Assembly (NCBI GenBank): GCA_937902395.1
Contig: CALGTV010000062.1
Location: 1-49,259, forward strand
Source of the DNA: an uncultured Ruminococcus sp.
GTDB taxonomy: Bacteria > Bacillota > Clostridia > Oscillospirales > Ruminococcaceae
DNA length: 49,259 bases
Direction of reading: 5' to 3'
The translations under genes and the position numbers were made by a program. This document shows, in pieces, positions 6,537 to 15,266 of this stretch. The notes below the pieces were generated by a model. The model was not told the DNA's origin. It did not search any database and worked only from the letters and a program-made list of their open reading frames with translations. The stretch's first letter is position 1. Each line of letters opens with the position of its first letter.

Positions 6537-8855
6537 TTATACTGTATGCTTTACTCTGTCATGTTCTTCAGCACGCTTACCATTGTTAAATCGGTCAAGA
6601 GTGCCTACAAGATAGCCTGTAATACGTCTGATTCTATCAAAAGCAACGGCTGCATTGTGTTCACTTCTGCCGCAGCAGGGACATACTTCACCGATGATTC
6701 CAGTGTAGCCACAACAGGGGTCACGGTCAACAGGGTGATTGATAGCGCCATAGCCAATTCCGGATTCTTTCATACAGCGTACAATTTTTTCAAACGCTGA
6801 AAGATTTTCTAATGGGTCACCGTCAAGCTCAATGTAGCTGATATGACCAGCATTTGTCAATTCATGGTAGGGTGCTTCGATTTTAACCTTTTCGTATGCG
6901 CTGATTGGATAATATACGGGAACATGGAATGAGTTTGTATAGTAATCGCGGTCTGTGACTCCTTCAATTATGCCGTATTTCTTAGCATCCATGCGGACAA
7001 ATCTACCAGAAAGCCCCTCAGCAGGAGTGGCGAGAAGTGAAAAATTAAGTCCTGTACGCTTGGATTCCTCATCAAGACGTTCTCTCATTGCTGTAATAAT
7101 TTCGAGTCCAAGTTCACGGGCATCATCGCTTTCGCCATGATGACTTCCTATAAGGGCTTTAAGTGTTTCTGCAAGACCAATAAAGCCTACAGAAAGAGTA
7201 CCATGTTTAAGCACTTCCCCTACTGTGTCATCTGGATTAAGTTTATCAGAATCAATCCATATACCCTGTCCCATGAGGAAAGGATAATTTCTTACACGCT
7301 TTTGTGCCTGAATGTGATAGCGGTGCATGAGCTGATCGATTGCAAGGTCCATCATTTCTTCAAGCATATCAAAGAAAAGTCCTACATTGTGATTTGCCTT
7401 GATTGCAAGACGTGGCAGATTTATTGATGTAAAGCTAAGGTTTCCTCTGCCTGTTACAATTTCCTTGTTTTTATCATAGTTATTTCCTATAACTCTTGTA
7501 CGGCAGCCCATGTATGCAATTTCAGTGTCAGGCTGTCCTTCTTTGTAGTACTGGAGATTGAAAGGAGCGTCAATAAATGCGAAATTCGGGAAAAGTCTCT
7601 TTGCAGAAACTCTGCATGCAAGCTTGAACAAATCATAGTTTGGGTCAGTAGGATTGTAATTTACACCTTCTTTGATTTTGAAAATATGTATCGGAAAAAT
7701 AGGTGTTTCTCCATTTCCAAGACCTGCCTCCTGTGCAAGAAGAACATTTTTAATTACCATACGTCCCTCAGGAGATGTATCTGTACCGTAATTTATTGAA
7801 CTAAAAGGAGTCTGAGCGCCTGCACGGCTATTCATAGTATTAAGGTTGTGGATAAGCGCTTCCATAGCTTGATATGCAGCACGGTCTGTTTCCTTTTCGG
7901 CATTTTTCTTTGAAAATTCCTGAATTCTCTTTGCTGTATCCTTGTCCGTATACTCCAGAAGAAGTTCAGCTTCTTTTTCAAGATAACCATTATCACCTGC
8001 AAGATTTGGAATAAGCTTATATTTTTCAAGCATATCTGCTTTAATCTTTTTACTTGCCTCTACTCCATTTTCTACACCGCCAATAAGCTCCAGTGCTCTG
8101 CCAACATTCTGAATATATTTAGCAGCGTAGGTCTTTTTAATGCCATCTGCCATAGCGTAATCAAATGTAGGGATACTTTGTCCACCGTGCTGATCATTCT
8201 GATTTGATTGAATTGCTATGCAAGCAAGAGCAGAGTAGCTTGAAATATCGTTAGGCTGTCTAAGAAAACCATGTCCGGTTGAGAAACCCTTTGAAAACAG
8301 CCTTTTCAAGTCAATTTGAGTACAAGTAGTAGTAAGAGTATAGAAATCAAGGTCATGAATATGTATATCACCGTTACGGTGAGCCTTTGAATGTTTCGGG
8401 TCAAGAACATACATTCCATAATATTCTTTAGCTGAAACAGAACCGTATTTCAGCATAGTACCCATAGCAGTATCTCCGTCGATATTTGCATTTTCGCGCT
8501 TGATATCACTGTCCTTGGCATCACTGAAAGTAAGTTCGTTGAGCACACACATAAGATTTGTTTTCATCTCTCTGGAGCGTGTTCTCTCATATCTGTAAAG
8601 GATATATGCCTTAGCAGTTTTTGCATGACCTTTTTCAATAAGAACCTTTTCAACAAGGTCCTGGATTTCTTCAACAGAGGGAATTTTATTGCCGTTTTTT
8701 TCTTCGTACAGACGACAAACTTCAGCAGCAACCTCCATTGCAGTTGTCATATCTGTGCCGCCACAGGATTGAGCCGCCTTGAAAATAGCGTTTGCAATTT
8801 TCTCTACATTAAATGGAACTTTACGCCTGTCCCTTTTGATAATATGAATTATCAT
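6537..8855 (-). CDS. nrdD: Anaerobic (class III) ribonucleoside-triphosphate reductase NrdD
   Basis: 772 residues from the ATG at 8855, chosen because GGAGGT lies nine bases upstream; an upstream GTG at 8876 would overlap that site. An N-terminal ATP-cone (about 1-95, with VPFNVEKIANAI) allosterically senses ATP/dATP. The large reductase barrel follows. Near the C-terminus are paired Cys motifs (CCGYTG and CPCCGR) that bind the structural zinc, and the glycyl-radical loop RITGYLVGTL. The enzyme reduces NTPs to dNTPs without oxygen, using the radical installed by NrdG. It is the only ribonucleotide reductase seen here and fits a strict anaerobe. Confidence 0.96.
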   Translation of the reverse strand: MIIHIIKRDRRKVPFNVEKIANAIFKAAQSCGGTDMTTAMEVAAEVCRLYEEKNGNKIPSVEEIQDLVEKVLIEKGHAKTAKAYILYRYERTRSREMKTNLMCVLNELTFSDAKDSDIKRENANIDGDTAMGTMLKYGSVSAKEYYGMYVLDPKHSKAHRNGDIHIHDLDFYTLTTTCTQIDLKRLFSKGFSTGHGFLRQPNDISSYSALACIAIQSNQNDQHGGQSIPTFDYAMADGIKKTYAAKYIQNVGRALELIGGVENGVEASKKIKADMLEKYKLIPNLAGDNGYLEKEAELLLEYTDKDTAKRIQEFSKKNAEKETDRAAYQAMEALIHNLNTMNSRAGAQTPFSSINYGTDTSPEGRMVIKNVLLAQEAGLGNGETPIFPIHIFKIKEGVNYNPTDPNYDLFKLACRVSAKRLFPNFAFIDAPFNLQYYKEGQPDTEIAYMGCRTRVIGNNYDKNKEIVTGRGNLSFTSINLPRLAIKANHNVGLFFDMLEEMMDLAIDQLMHRYHIQAQKRVRNYPFLMGQGIWIDSDKLNPDDTVGEVLKHGTLSVGFIGLAETLKALIGSHHGESDDARELGLEIITAMRERLDEESKRTGLNFSLLATPAEGLSGRFVRMDAKKYGIIEGVTDRDYYTNSFHVPVYYPISAYEKVKIEAPYHELTNAGHISYIELDGDPLENLSAFEKIVRCMKESGIGYGAINHPVDRDPCCGYTGIIGEVCPCCGRSEHNAAVAFDRIRRITGYLVGTLDRFNNGKRAEEHDRVKHTV

Positions 8856-8872
8856 TTTCACCTTACCTCCGA

Positions 8873-8888
8873 ACACAATATGTTGTGT
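8873..8888. promoter_or_regulatory. NrdR-box-like operator in the nrdD leader
   Basis: ACACAATATGTTGTGT matches the NrdR consensus (acaCwATATnTwGtgt). It lies downstream of the promoter and 18 bases before the nrdD start, a position suited to repression when dATP is plentiful. The nrdR gene itself is not in the window. Confidence 0.7.
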
Positions 8889-8914
8889 TGTCTCAGCTTT
8901 TTGTATCTACATAT

Positions 8915-8943
8915 ATTATAGTACAAAATGATTAATTTGTCAA
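8915..8943 (-). promoter_or_regulatory. Consensus sigma-A promoter of nrdDG
   Basis: Minus strand: TTGACA (8943-8938), 17-bp spacer, TATAAT (8920-8915). Confidence 0.85.
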
Positions 8944-9050
8944 TATCAATATATAATAAATCATTTTAACTTTATCTGTTTATATATTTTAAATACAAAA
9001 ACAAACACAATACACTTATTGCATTTATCTCCCTATTTTATACCTGTTTG

Positions 9051-9080
9051 AAGCGGACCACAATATATTGTAGTCCGCTT
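9051..9080. promoter_or_regulatory. Long palindrome with a central second NrdR-box-like core
   Basis: AAGCGGAC (9051-9058) and GTCCGCTT (9073-9080) flank ACAATATATTGT, so the whole 30 bp is nearly self-complementary and its centre (9058-9073) again resembles an NrdR box. Neither side carries a strong T-run, so it is not a clear terminator although it follows the gene ending at 9112. It may be a second NrdR site about 185 bp upstream of the first, or an mRNA 3' hairpin. Confidence 0.45.
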
Positions 9081-9111
9081 AGTTAAGCAATATTTATGTA
9101 CATAACGAAAT

Positions 9112-9969
9112 TTATGATACAACATGAGTAAGAATGTACTCTTTCACCTTGTCGTAACCATTCTGCGAAAGTGAAAGTGTCTCATAAGACCAGTAACTCT
9201 CATTTAATTTTCCCGATTCAGATTTAAGTGCTGTGTTTGTATCAATACAATAAATTCCAAGAGAGTCACACATCATAATGAGTCGATTATTGTAATCGTT
9301 TACCATTTCATTCGTCAGTGCATCAGAATCATATAATAGCGGAGGATACTGCATAACATAAATTTCAATATCAGGTACGGCAGATTTTATGCTGCTTATA
9401 AGATTTGCATAAGATGTAATAACAGCATCAATTGAAGAACTATCAAGCTCTTTTCCAAACATAAGATAAAGATTAGAAGGTTTTTTCTGTTTTACTATTT
9501 CATAAGGAGACAATGTACCAAAGCTGCTTTCTACTTTAGCAGTCATTGCATCTCCAACATCTATGTTCTCGCCGCCATAAACACTGTCTTCCGTAAAACC
9601 TGTTCCTTTCATACCATAAAGCGTACCGTCAGTTATCAAACAGCAACTTGAAAAGTATGAATCATCTGCTGTTTCTGATTGAGGAACAGGATTGGTAATC
9701 CCTGATGCAGCAATTGTAGAAGATTCTGTGTTATCAGCTACTACATCCTGCTCCGCGTCATTGTTGTCATCATGGTCAGTAGATTCATCAACTGAACTAC
9801 CGAGCTCAGTCTGTAAAAATGTGTCATCAGTATTTGCTTTAAACATAAAAATCAAAAAGCAAACAGCTAACGAAAAAATAAAAATCATTACAACAGCACC
9901 AAATTTAAATCGAATTTTTGGCTTTAATTTTTTCTTTTTTTTGTAATGAACTTTTTTGTTCTTATCCAT
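9112..9969 (-). CDS. Membrane-anchored SGNH/GDSL-hydrolase-like protein with degenerate active site
   Basis: 285 residues. A very basic N-terminus (KKVHYKKKKKLKPK) precedes one membrane segment (about 24-44), then a Ser/Asp-rich linker, then a domain from about residue 100 that resembles the SGNH fold. CCLITDGTLYGM lies where GDS-L normally sits, EIYVMQYPPLL matches the strand-4 region, and YNNRLIMMCDSLGIYCIDTN plus a C-terminal LSQNGYDKVKEYI helix match the block that usually carries the Asp-x-x-His pair. The nucleophile Ser is replaced (DGT) and no Asp-x-x-His is visible, so enzymatic activity is doubtful. It probably faces the cell wall. The fold assignment rests on pattern only. Confidence 0.55.
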   Translation of the reverse strand: MDKNKKVHYKKKKKLKPKIRFKFGAVVMIFIFSLAVCFLIFMFKANTDDTFLQTELGSSVDESTDHDDNNDAEQDVVADNTESSTIAASGITNPVPQSETADDSYFSSCCLITDGTLYGMKGTGFTEDSVYGGENIDVGDAMTAKVESSFGTLSPYEIVKQKKPSNLYLMFGKELDSSSIDAVITSYANLISSIKSAVPDIEIYVMQYPPLLYDSDALTNEMVNDYNNRLIMMCDSLGIYCIDTNTALKSESGKLNESYWSYETLSLSQNGYDKVKEYILTHVVS

Positions 9970-10032
9970 ATAAACACTCCGAAAAATTGGTAATAACGGC
10001 TTGTTCCAAATTATGTTTACAAGTCCATATCT

Positions 10033-10061
10033 ATTATACCCTTTTTACTCATAATTTGCAA
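10033..10061 (-). promoter_or_regulatory. Sigma-A promoter of the SGNH-like gene
   Basis: Minus strand: TTGCAA (10061-10056), 17-bp spacer, TATAAT (10038-10033). Confidence 0.7.
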
Positions 10062-10108
10062 GTCTTTTTTTGACAATTTATGAATTTTTTATATTTAACA
10101 AATAAACA

Positions 10109-10900
10109 TTACGACACAGAGATTTCTTTACTGTAACTAAATAAAAAACGTTTTTTGTACTTAATACGACAATATTGAGATATATTGTTCATATACTTTA
10201 TATCATAGGCTCCACCGACAGCTCCTACAATTGGAACTCCCTGAAGAAATTTCATATAAAGAAGCTCTTTTGAAAGCGTACTGCTTGTATTAATTATCTG
10301 CTGATTTCTTTTGTAATTTACTGGTAGCTTAGGGTTGCGGATAAAATCATCTATCTTTTTATTTACTTCTTCAAGATGAGAGCCATGAGAAACAGCTCCC
10401 TCAATAAGTAAAAGAATAAAATATTTTTCTTCCTCTGTTTCATATTTAAAACCATAATGTATAGCTATTTCATATACACAGCGAAGAATCATGCCCGTAA
10501 ATACGGGAATATCAGGAAGTCCCATTCCAAGAAGTCCCATTCCAATACCTGATGCTCCGGAAACTGCAAGATTTACACCACCGGCAATATCCGCTTTGTT
10601 GGACAGCTTTTTCAGGGATTTTCTTGTTCCACGGATTCTTGCAGAATATAAATCTATCTGAAAATCTTTTTCAAGTTCATCTTTTTTGTATGTCATCTCA
10701 ATAATTGACGTACCCTTGTCGAATATCAAAGAAAAAGCTTTTGAAAATGCCATGTTTATTGTGCTTTGAAGCTTATCAGGAACTTTATCAGCAAGAAGCT
10801 TGTTTACAACTGATTCCTTTTTATTACGTCTTTTAGCAAGAAAGCGTTGTTCCTTTGCAAGAAGCTGCTTCAATTCTTTTTCATGATGACTATAACTCAT
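10109..10900 (-). CDS. EcsC family protein
   Basis: 263 residues with no signal peptide. The central glycine-rich stretch (ADIAGGVNLAVSGASGIGMG, then LLGMGLPDIPVFTGMILRCV) followed by YEIAIHYGFKYETEEEKYFILLLIEGA is the core of the EcsC family, peripheral or integral membrane proteins named after Bacillus EcsC, whose own biochemical role is not settled. The C-terminus carries a second hydrophobic Gly-rich piece (GVPIVGAVGGAYDIKYM). The start has GGGAGG at good spacing. It is transcribed alone from the promoter at 10935-10963, divergently from the MATE transporter. Confidence 0.8.
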   Translation of the reverse strand: MSYSHHEKELKQLLAKEQRFLAKRRNKKESVVNKLLADKVPDKLQSTINMAFSKAFSLIFDKGTSIIEMTYKKDELEKDFQIDLYSARIRGTRKSLKKLSNKADIAGGVNLAVSGASGIGMGLLGMGLPDIPVFTGMILRCVYEIAIHYGFKYETEEEKYFILLLIEGAVSHGSHLEEVNKKIDDFIRNPKLPVNYKRNQQIINTSSTLSKELLYMKFLQGVPIVGAVGGAYDIKYMNNISQYCRIKYKKRFLFSYSKEISVS

Positions 10901-10934
10901 AGTTGACCTCCCTTAAATTCTTTTCTATATATAC

Positions 10935-10963
10935 ATTATATCAGAATCAGCAGGAAAAAGCAA
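10935..10963 (-). promoter_or_regulatory. Sigma-A promoter of the EcsC-family gene
   Basis: Minus strand: TTGCTT (10963-10958), 17-bp spacer, TATAAT (10940-10935). Confidence 0.7.
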
Positions 10964-11046
10964 TAGTGCTGAAGTGAAATAATCTACATAAAAATTATTA
11001 TAAATTAGCATAAAAATGAGCAAAAGATAGAATATCTCTATAAGTC

Positions 11047-11075
11047 TTTACAAATAAAATTTAAAGGAGTACAAT
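11047..11075 (+). promoter_or_regulatory. Sigma-A promoter of the MATE transporter gene
   Basis: TTTACA (11047-11052), 17-bp spacer, TACAAT (11070-11075). A short inverted repeat CGACA (11107-11111) / TGTCG (11120-11124) lies in the leader and could bind a regulator. Confidence 0.55.
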
Positions 11076-11151
11076 ATAAATAGTAATTGTAAGAAACTAC
11101 AAATTTCGACACGCTCATTTGTCGAGTTTGTACATAAGGAGGCTTTTAATC

Positions 11152-12516
11152 ATGAACAGCAAAACTGCTGATATGACACATGGACCAATGTTGAAACAAA
11201 TAATTCTCTACACGATTCCAATAATTCTGACAGGTATTCTTCAGCTTCTCTTCAACGCGGCAGATTTGGTTGTAGTCGGCCAATACTGCGGCAGTATTTC
11301 TGTCGGTGCAGTCGGTGCTACAGGTCCTGTAATCAATCTTATAACAAATCTTTTTATAGGTTTTTCCGTAGGCTCAGGTGTTTCAGTTGCTCATGCTATT
11401 GGAGCCGGCAAAGGCGAAGAAGTTCGACGTATTGTTCGTACTTCGATTCCGCTTGCTTTTGTATGCGGAATTATTTTGACTATTGTAGGAGTATCTGGAG
11501 CAGAATTCATCCTCAAACTTATGGATACACCTGAAAACGCTTTAAAGCTTTCTACAGTATACATGAAAATATATTTCTGTGGAATCACTTCAAGTATGCT
11601 GTATAACTTTGGCGCTGCAATTCTTAGAGCTGCAGGTGATACACGCTCTCCACTCATACACCTAACAGTTGCAGGTATTGTAAATGTTGTACTAAATTTA
11701 TTTTTTGTAATTGTATTCAAAATGAACGTTGCCGGGGTTGCTCTTGCTACTGCCATTTCGCAGACATTATCAGCAATTCTTATTGTCAGGACACTCATGA
11801 AGAGAAATGATGACTGCAAGCTTGTATTGAAAGAAATGCATATATATGCTCGACAGTTTTTGAAAATCCTTCGAATTGGTTTTCCTGCGGGTATTCAAGG
11901 TTCATTGTTTTCGATATCCAATGTTCTAATTCAGTCATCAGTAAACTCATTTGGTTCAGTTGCAATGTCAGGAAATGCCGCCGCAGGAAATATTGAGGGA
12001 TTTGTATACACTGCTATGAACTCAGTAAGCCAGTCTGCATTGAACTTTACAGGACAAAATCACGGAGCAAACAAATTCGACCGCGTCAAGAAAACAGCTT
12101 TCATATCATTAGGATTTGTTTTTGCTATTGGACTTATAATGGGCGTTTCTGCTTATATTTTTAGCCGTCCACTTTTATCTATCTATATATCTGACTCAAA
12201 GGAGGCTATCGAATATGGTGTTGTGCGATTGCTATATATAGCAGTCCCTTACTGCTTGTGTGGAATTATGGATGTTTCAACAGGTCTTCTGCGCGGACTT
12301 GGAAGCAGTATACTGCCAATGATAATAACTGTTGCAGGCGTATGCGGATTTCGTGTGTTATGGATTTACACAATATTCAGAATCCCTGAATATCACTCTC
12401 TTGAAACGCTTTATATTTCATATATTATCTCATGGACTATGACTTTTGCAGTACAAATAACTATTTTTGCTGTACTTTTGAAAATCAAAAAGAAAAAAGC
12501 TATGAAATCAGTATAA
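11152..12516 (+). CDS. MATE family multidrug/cation efflux transporter
   Basis: 454 residues from the ATG at 11152, preceded by AAGGAGG; a TTG at 11119 in the same frame is not needed. About twelve membrane segments in two similar halves. Family marks include PMLKQIILYTIPIILTG near the N-terminus, FNAADLVVVGQYCG in helix 2, ILRAAGDTRSPL in the first half and GLLRGLGSSILPM in the second. MATE proteins export drugs or metabolites in exchange for Na+ or H+. The gene sits between an EcsC-family gene (divergent) and a small membrane protein gene. The substrate cannot be told from sequence. Confidence 0.93.
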   Translation: MNSKTADMTHGPMLKQIILYTIPIILTGILQLLFNAADLVVVGQYCGSISVGAVGATGPVINLITNLFIGFSVGSGVSVAHAIGAGKGEEVRRIVRTSIPLAFVCGIILTIVGVSGAEFILKLMDTPENALKLSTVYMKIYFCGITSSMLYNFGAAILRAAGDTRSPLIHLTVAGIVNVVLNLFFVIVFKMNVAGVALATAISQTLSAILIVRTLMKRNDDCKLVLKEMHIYARQFLKILRIGFPAGIQGSLFSISNVLIQSSVNSFGSVAMSGNAAAGNIEGFVYTAMNSVSQSALNFTGQNHGANKFDRVKKTAFISLGFVFAIGLIMGVSAYIFSRPLLSIYISDSKEAIEYGVVRLLYIAVPYCLCGIMDVSTGLLRGLGSSILPMIITVAGVCGFRVLWIYTIFRIPEYHSLETLYISYIISWTMTFAVQITIFAVLLKIKKKKAMKSV

Positions 12517-12526
12517 TAACACTTTT

Positions 12527-12578
12527 CTCCCTTTCGGCATATTATGCGATAGCAATATATTGCCGAAAGGAGTTTTTT
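12527..12578 (+). terminator. Terminator hairpin that contains the next gene's ribosome binding site
   Basis: CTCC(C)TTTCGGCA (12527-12539) pairs with TGCCGAAAGGAG (12561-12572), followed by TTTTTT (12573-12578) and immediately by ATG at 12579. The 3' arm includes AAAGGAG, the Shine-Dalgarno of the next ORF. The structure can end MATE transcripts and would also hide the ribosome binding site on any read-through RNA. Confidence 0.75.
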
Positions 12579-12917
12579 ATGCTTGAATTTACAATCTCCG
12601 CAGCAGTTATACTCACCGTTATGGCTATAATTGAAATCATCACACTTCTTTTCACACTGCCAAACCACAATGCACCGCCATACGTTACGGTCCTGCCTGT
12701 ATTCTGCGACGATAACCTCTTTGAAAACCGCTTGGATTACCTTATGCAAAAATCCTGCGGCAGAGGAAACGTTATTCTTGTAGATTATTCAGCAAATGAA
12801 CATCAACGTAATCTCTGTGAGCGTTTTGTTGAAAATAATCCCGACGCTATATTTATTCATCAACAGGAACTTAAAAAATATTTATCAAAAACCTTCTCTC
12901 AAATTAATGAAAAATAG
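12579..12917 (+). CDS. Small membrane-anchored protein of unknown function
   Basis: 112 residues from the ATG at 12579, six bases after AAAGGAG. A single N-terminal membrane segment (MLEFTISAAVILTVMAIIEI) precedes a soluble domain with an alternating beta/alpha pattern (YVTVLPVFCDDNLFENRLDY, GNVILVDYSANEHQRN, NPDAIFIHQQEL). I do not recognise the family. The pattern would fit a small Rossmann-like domain on the cytoplasmic face. It lies between a MATE gene and recD2, and its expression depends on passing the hairpin that overlaps its ribosome binding site. Confidence 0.6.
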   Translation: MLEFTISAAVILTVMAIIEIITLLFTLPNHNAPPYVTVLPVFCDDNLFENRLDYLMQKSCGRGNVILVDYSANEHQRNLCERFVENNPDAIFIHQQELKKYLSKTFSQINEK

Positions 12918-12963
12918 CGATTTTCCTAAGATTATCTTATGCAGAATTTTTTTGCTGAAATAT

Positions 12964-12992
12964 TTGCTTTTTACGAAAAAATATAGTATAAT
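12964..12992 (+). promoter_or_regulatory. Sigma-A promoter of recD2-mreB
   Basis: TTGCTT (12964-12969), 17-bp spacer, TATAAT (12987-12992). Confidence 0.7.
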
Positions 12993-13037
12993 AGATAGGT
13001 AAGGTTTTAAATGTTCAGAAATGAAAGGAATTATCAA

Positions 13038-15266
13038 ATGGCAGGAGAATTTCTTCACATCGAGGGTTCGGTTGAAAATATACTTTTTAAAAATGAATCA
13101 AATGGATATATCGTTCTCGACCTCGATGCAGGAGGCGAGTTGATTCCTGTTTTCGGCAATCTCGGAGATATTGAGGAAGGCGAAATACTTATTCTTGAGG
13201 GGAATTATGAAACTTCAAGAAAATATGGTACTCAATTCAAAGCAGAATACTGTGAACGAAAGCTTCCTGAAAGTGCCGTGAATATTGAAAAATATCTTGC
13301 CTCGGGAGCAATAAAAGGGATAGGTCCGGGACTTGCAAAAAAAATTGTAAATATTTTCGGAGTTTCAACCCTCGATATTATTGAAAATAATCCCTATCGC
13401 CTAAGTGAAATAAAGGGCATTTCCCGTAAAAAATGCGACGAAATTGCAGAAGAGGCTAAAAAGCTTTTTTCCCTAAGAGCTGTTACATCATTCCTTTCTC
13501 AGTTTAATATAAAGCCAAAGTTCGCTATGAGCACATTCCGGCGATTCGGTGGCAATTCTATGGAACTTATAAAAATCAATCCCTATATACTCTGCTCAGA
13601 AGGTATAGATGTGGACTTTAATCGTGCGGATTCTGTAGCAAAAGAGCTGGATATCCCATATAATTCTGATAAGAGAGTTATTGCCGCTATTCAGTGTATT
13701 CTGAGAGCTTTTGCGGACAGAGGGCATACATGTATGCTGATTGAGCATCTGCAAAAGGTGGTTTCAGAGAGAATAGATATTTCCGAAAGGGATTTCTATA
13801 AATCTTATAACACAGCATTAGATGATAATGAACTTTTTAATTATATTATCGAAGATAAAGAATTTGTATATCTTCCTGACTATTACTATGCTGAGCAGTT
13901 CATTGCTGACCGAATCAATGTGATACGGGATTTTATTTCACCAGAAGATTTCAGTTACGATTCTCTTATAGATGCTGAAGAATCGGAAAAAAATATAAAA
14001 TATGAAGAAAAACAGCGTCAAGCTATTACTACGGCTGTTTCACGGGGACTTATGGTTCTTACAGGAGGCCCTGGTACAGGTAAAACTACTACTCTTAACG
14101 CTATTATTTCTATATTTGAAAAACGCGGAGACAAAGTTTTTCTTGCCGCACCGACAGGCAGAGCCGCCAAGAGAATGTCCGATTTGACCGGACGCGAGGC
14201 AAAAACAATCCATCGTTTGCTTGAAGTTGTATTTGATAGTTCTGACAGGCAGGTTTTTGCACATAATGAGAACAATCCTCTTGACTGCGATGTAATCGTT
14301 ATTGATGAAATGTCAATGGTTGATTGTATTCTCTTTGAAAAACTGTTACGTGCACTTCGTCTTGGATGCCGTCTTATTATGGTTGGCGATTTTCACCAGT
14401 TGCCTTCCGTAGGAGCAGGAAATCTGCTAAAAGATATTATCGCAAGTGAAGCGGTTCCGATTGTAGAACTTACAGAGATTTTCCGACAGGCTCAGCAAAG
14501 TTCTATTGTCATGAATGCTCACAAGATAGTATCAGGTGAATATCCTGATATCACGCGAAAAGACAGCGATTTTTTCTTCTTTAAAAGAAATGATTTCAAT
14601 AATGCTGTTGACCTTGTTGTAGATCTTACTAAGCGTCGTCTGCCTAATGCATACAAGTACTCTCCCATGGACGATATACAGATTATTACACCGTCACGCA
14701 AAGGTACAGTGGGCACTGTAGAGCTTAACAAGATATTACAAGATAAACTGAATCCACCTGACAAAGAAAAGTCGGAATACAAAGGTTTTGTATACACTTA
14801 TCGCGTTGGTGATAAAGTAATGCAAACAAGAAATAATTATGATATTCTCTGGAAAAAAGATAATGAGCAAGGGACAGGAATTTTTAACGGAGATATCGGA
14901 AAAATTATCAGTATTGCTCCTGCTTCACAAACCGCAGTTATAAATTTTGATGGCAGACTTGCCACATACCCTTTTGATATGCTTGTTCAGGTTGACCTTG
15001 CTTATGCAATAACTGTACATAAAAGTCAGGGCTGCGAATTTGAAGTAGTAATCATGCCTGTTATGGGCGTTTTCGAAAAGTTGTGTTACAGAAATTTGCT
15101 GTATACTGCTGTAACACGAGCAAAAAAACTTTTAATCCTTATAGGAGTAGAAGAATATATAAATAAAATGGTAGACAATAACAGAAGGACAGGCCGCTAT
15201 ACCTGTCTTAAGCATATGCTGTCAAACAGAAAGGAAGAACTATGGCAAATACAGATATCGGAATAG
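13038..15266 (+). CDS. recD2: RecD2-type ATP-dependent 5'-3' DNA helicase
   Basis: 742 residues from the ATG at 13038, chosen over the ATG at 13011 because GAAAGGA sits just upstream and family members begin near GEFLHIEGSVENILF. An OB-like N-terminal region is followed by helix-hairpin-helix repeats (AIKGIGPGLAKKI, LSEIKGISRKKCDEI), then the SF1B helicase core: Walker A GGPGTGKTTT (near residue 342), VIDEMSMVD (near 420), GDFHQLPSVG, and the C-terminal ITVHKSQGCEFE and YTAVTRAKK motifs. RecD2 works alone, without RecBC, and is linked to replication-fork repair and stress tolerance. Its last 25 bases overlap mreB. Confidence 0.94.
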   Translation: MAGEFLHIEGSVENILFKNESNGYIVLDLDAGGELIPVFGNLGDIEEGEILILEGNYETSRKYGTQFKAEYCERKLPESAVNIEKYLASGAIKGIGPGLAKKIVNIFGVSTLDIIENNPYRLSEIKGISRKKCDEIAEEAKKLFSLRAVTSFLSQFNIKPKFAMSTFRRFGGNSMELIKINPYILCSEGIDVDFNRADSVAKELDIPYNSDKRVIAAIQCILRAFADRGHTCMLIEHLQKVVSERIDISERDFYKSYNTALDDNELFNYIIEDKEFVYLPDYYYAEQFIADRINVIRDFISPEDFSYDSLIDAEESEKNIKYEEKQRQAITTAVSRGLMVLTGGPGTGKTTTLNAIISIFEKRGDKVFLAAPTGRAAKRMSDLTGREAKTIHRLLEVVFDSSDRQVFAHNENNPLDCDVIVIDEMSMVDCILFEKLLRALRLGCRLIMVGDFHQLPSVGAGNLLKDIIASEAVPIVELTEIFRQAQQSSIVMNAHKIVSGEYPDITRKDSDFFFFKRNDFNNAVDLVVDLTKRRLPNAYKYSPMDDIQIITPSRKGTVGTVELNKILQDKLNPPDKEKSEYKGFVYTYRVGDKVMQTRNNYDILWKKDNEQGTGIFNGDIGKIISIAPASQTAVINFDGRLATYPFDMLVQVDLAYAITVHKSQGCEFEVVIMPVMGVFEKLCYRNLLYTAVTRAKKLLILIGVEEYINKMVDNNRRTGRYTCLKHMLSNRKEELWQIQISE

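Noticed and set aside
9051..9080. Palindrome as a plain rho-independent terminator
   Set aside because: Neither strand has a T-run after the stem, and the centre matches an NrdR box, so it was listed as a possible operator with low confidence.
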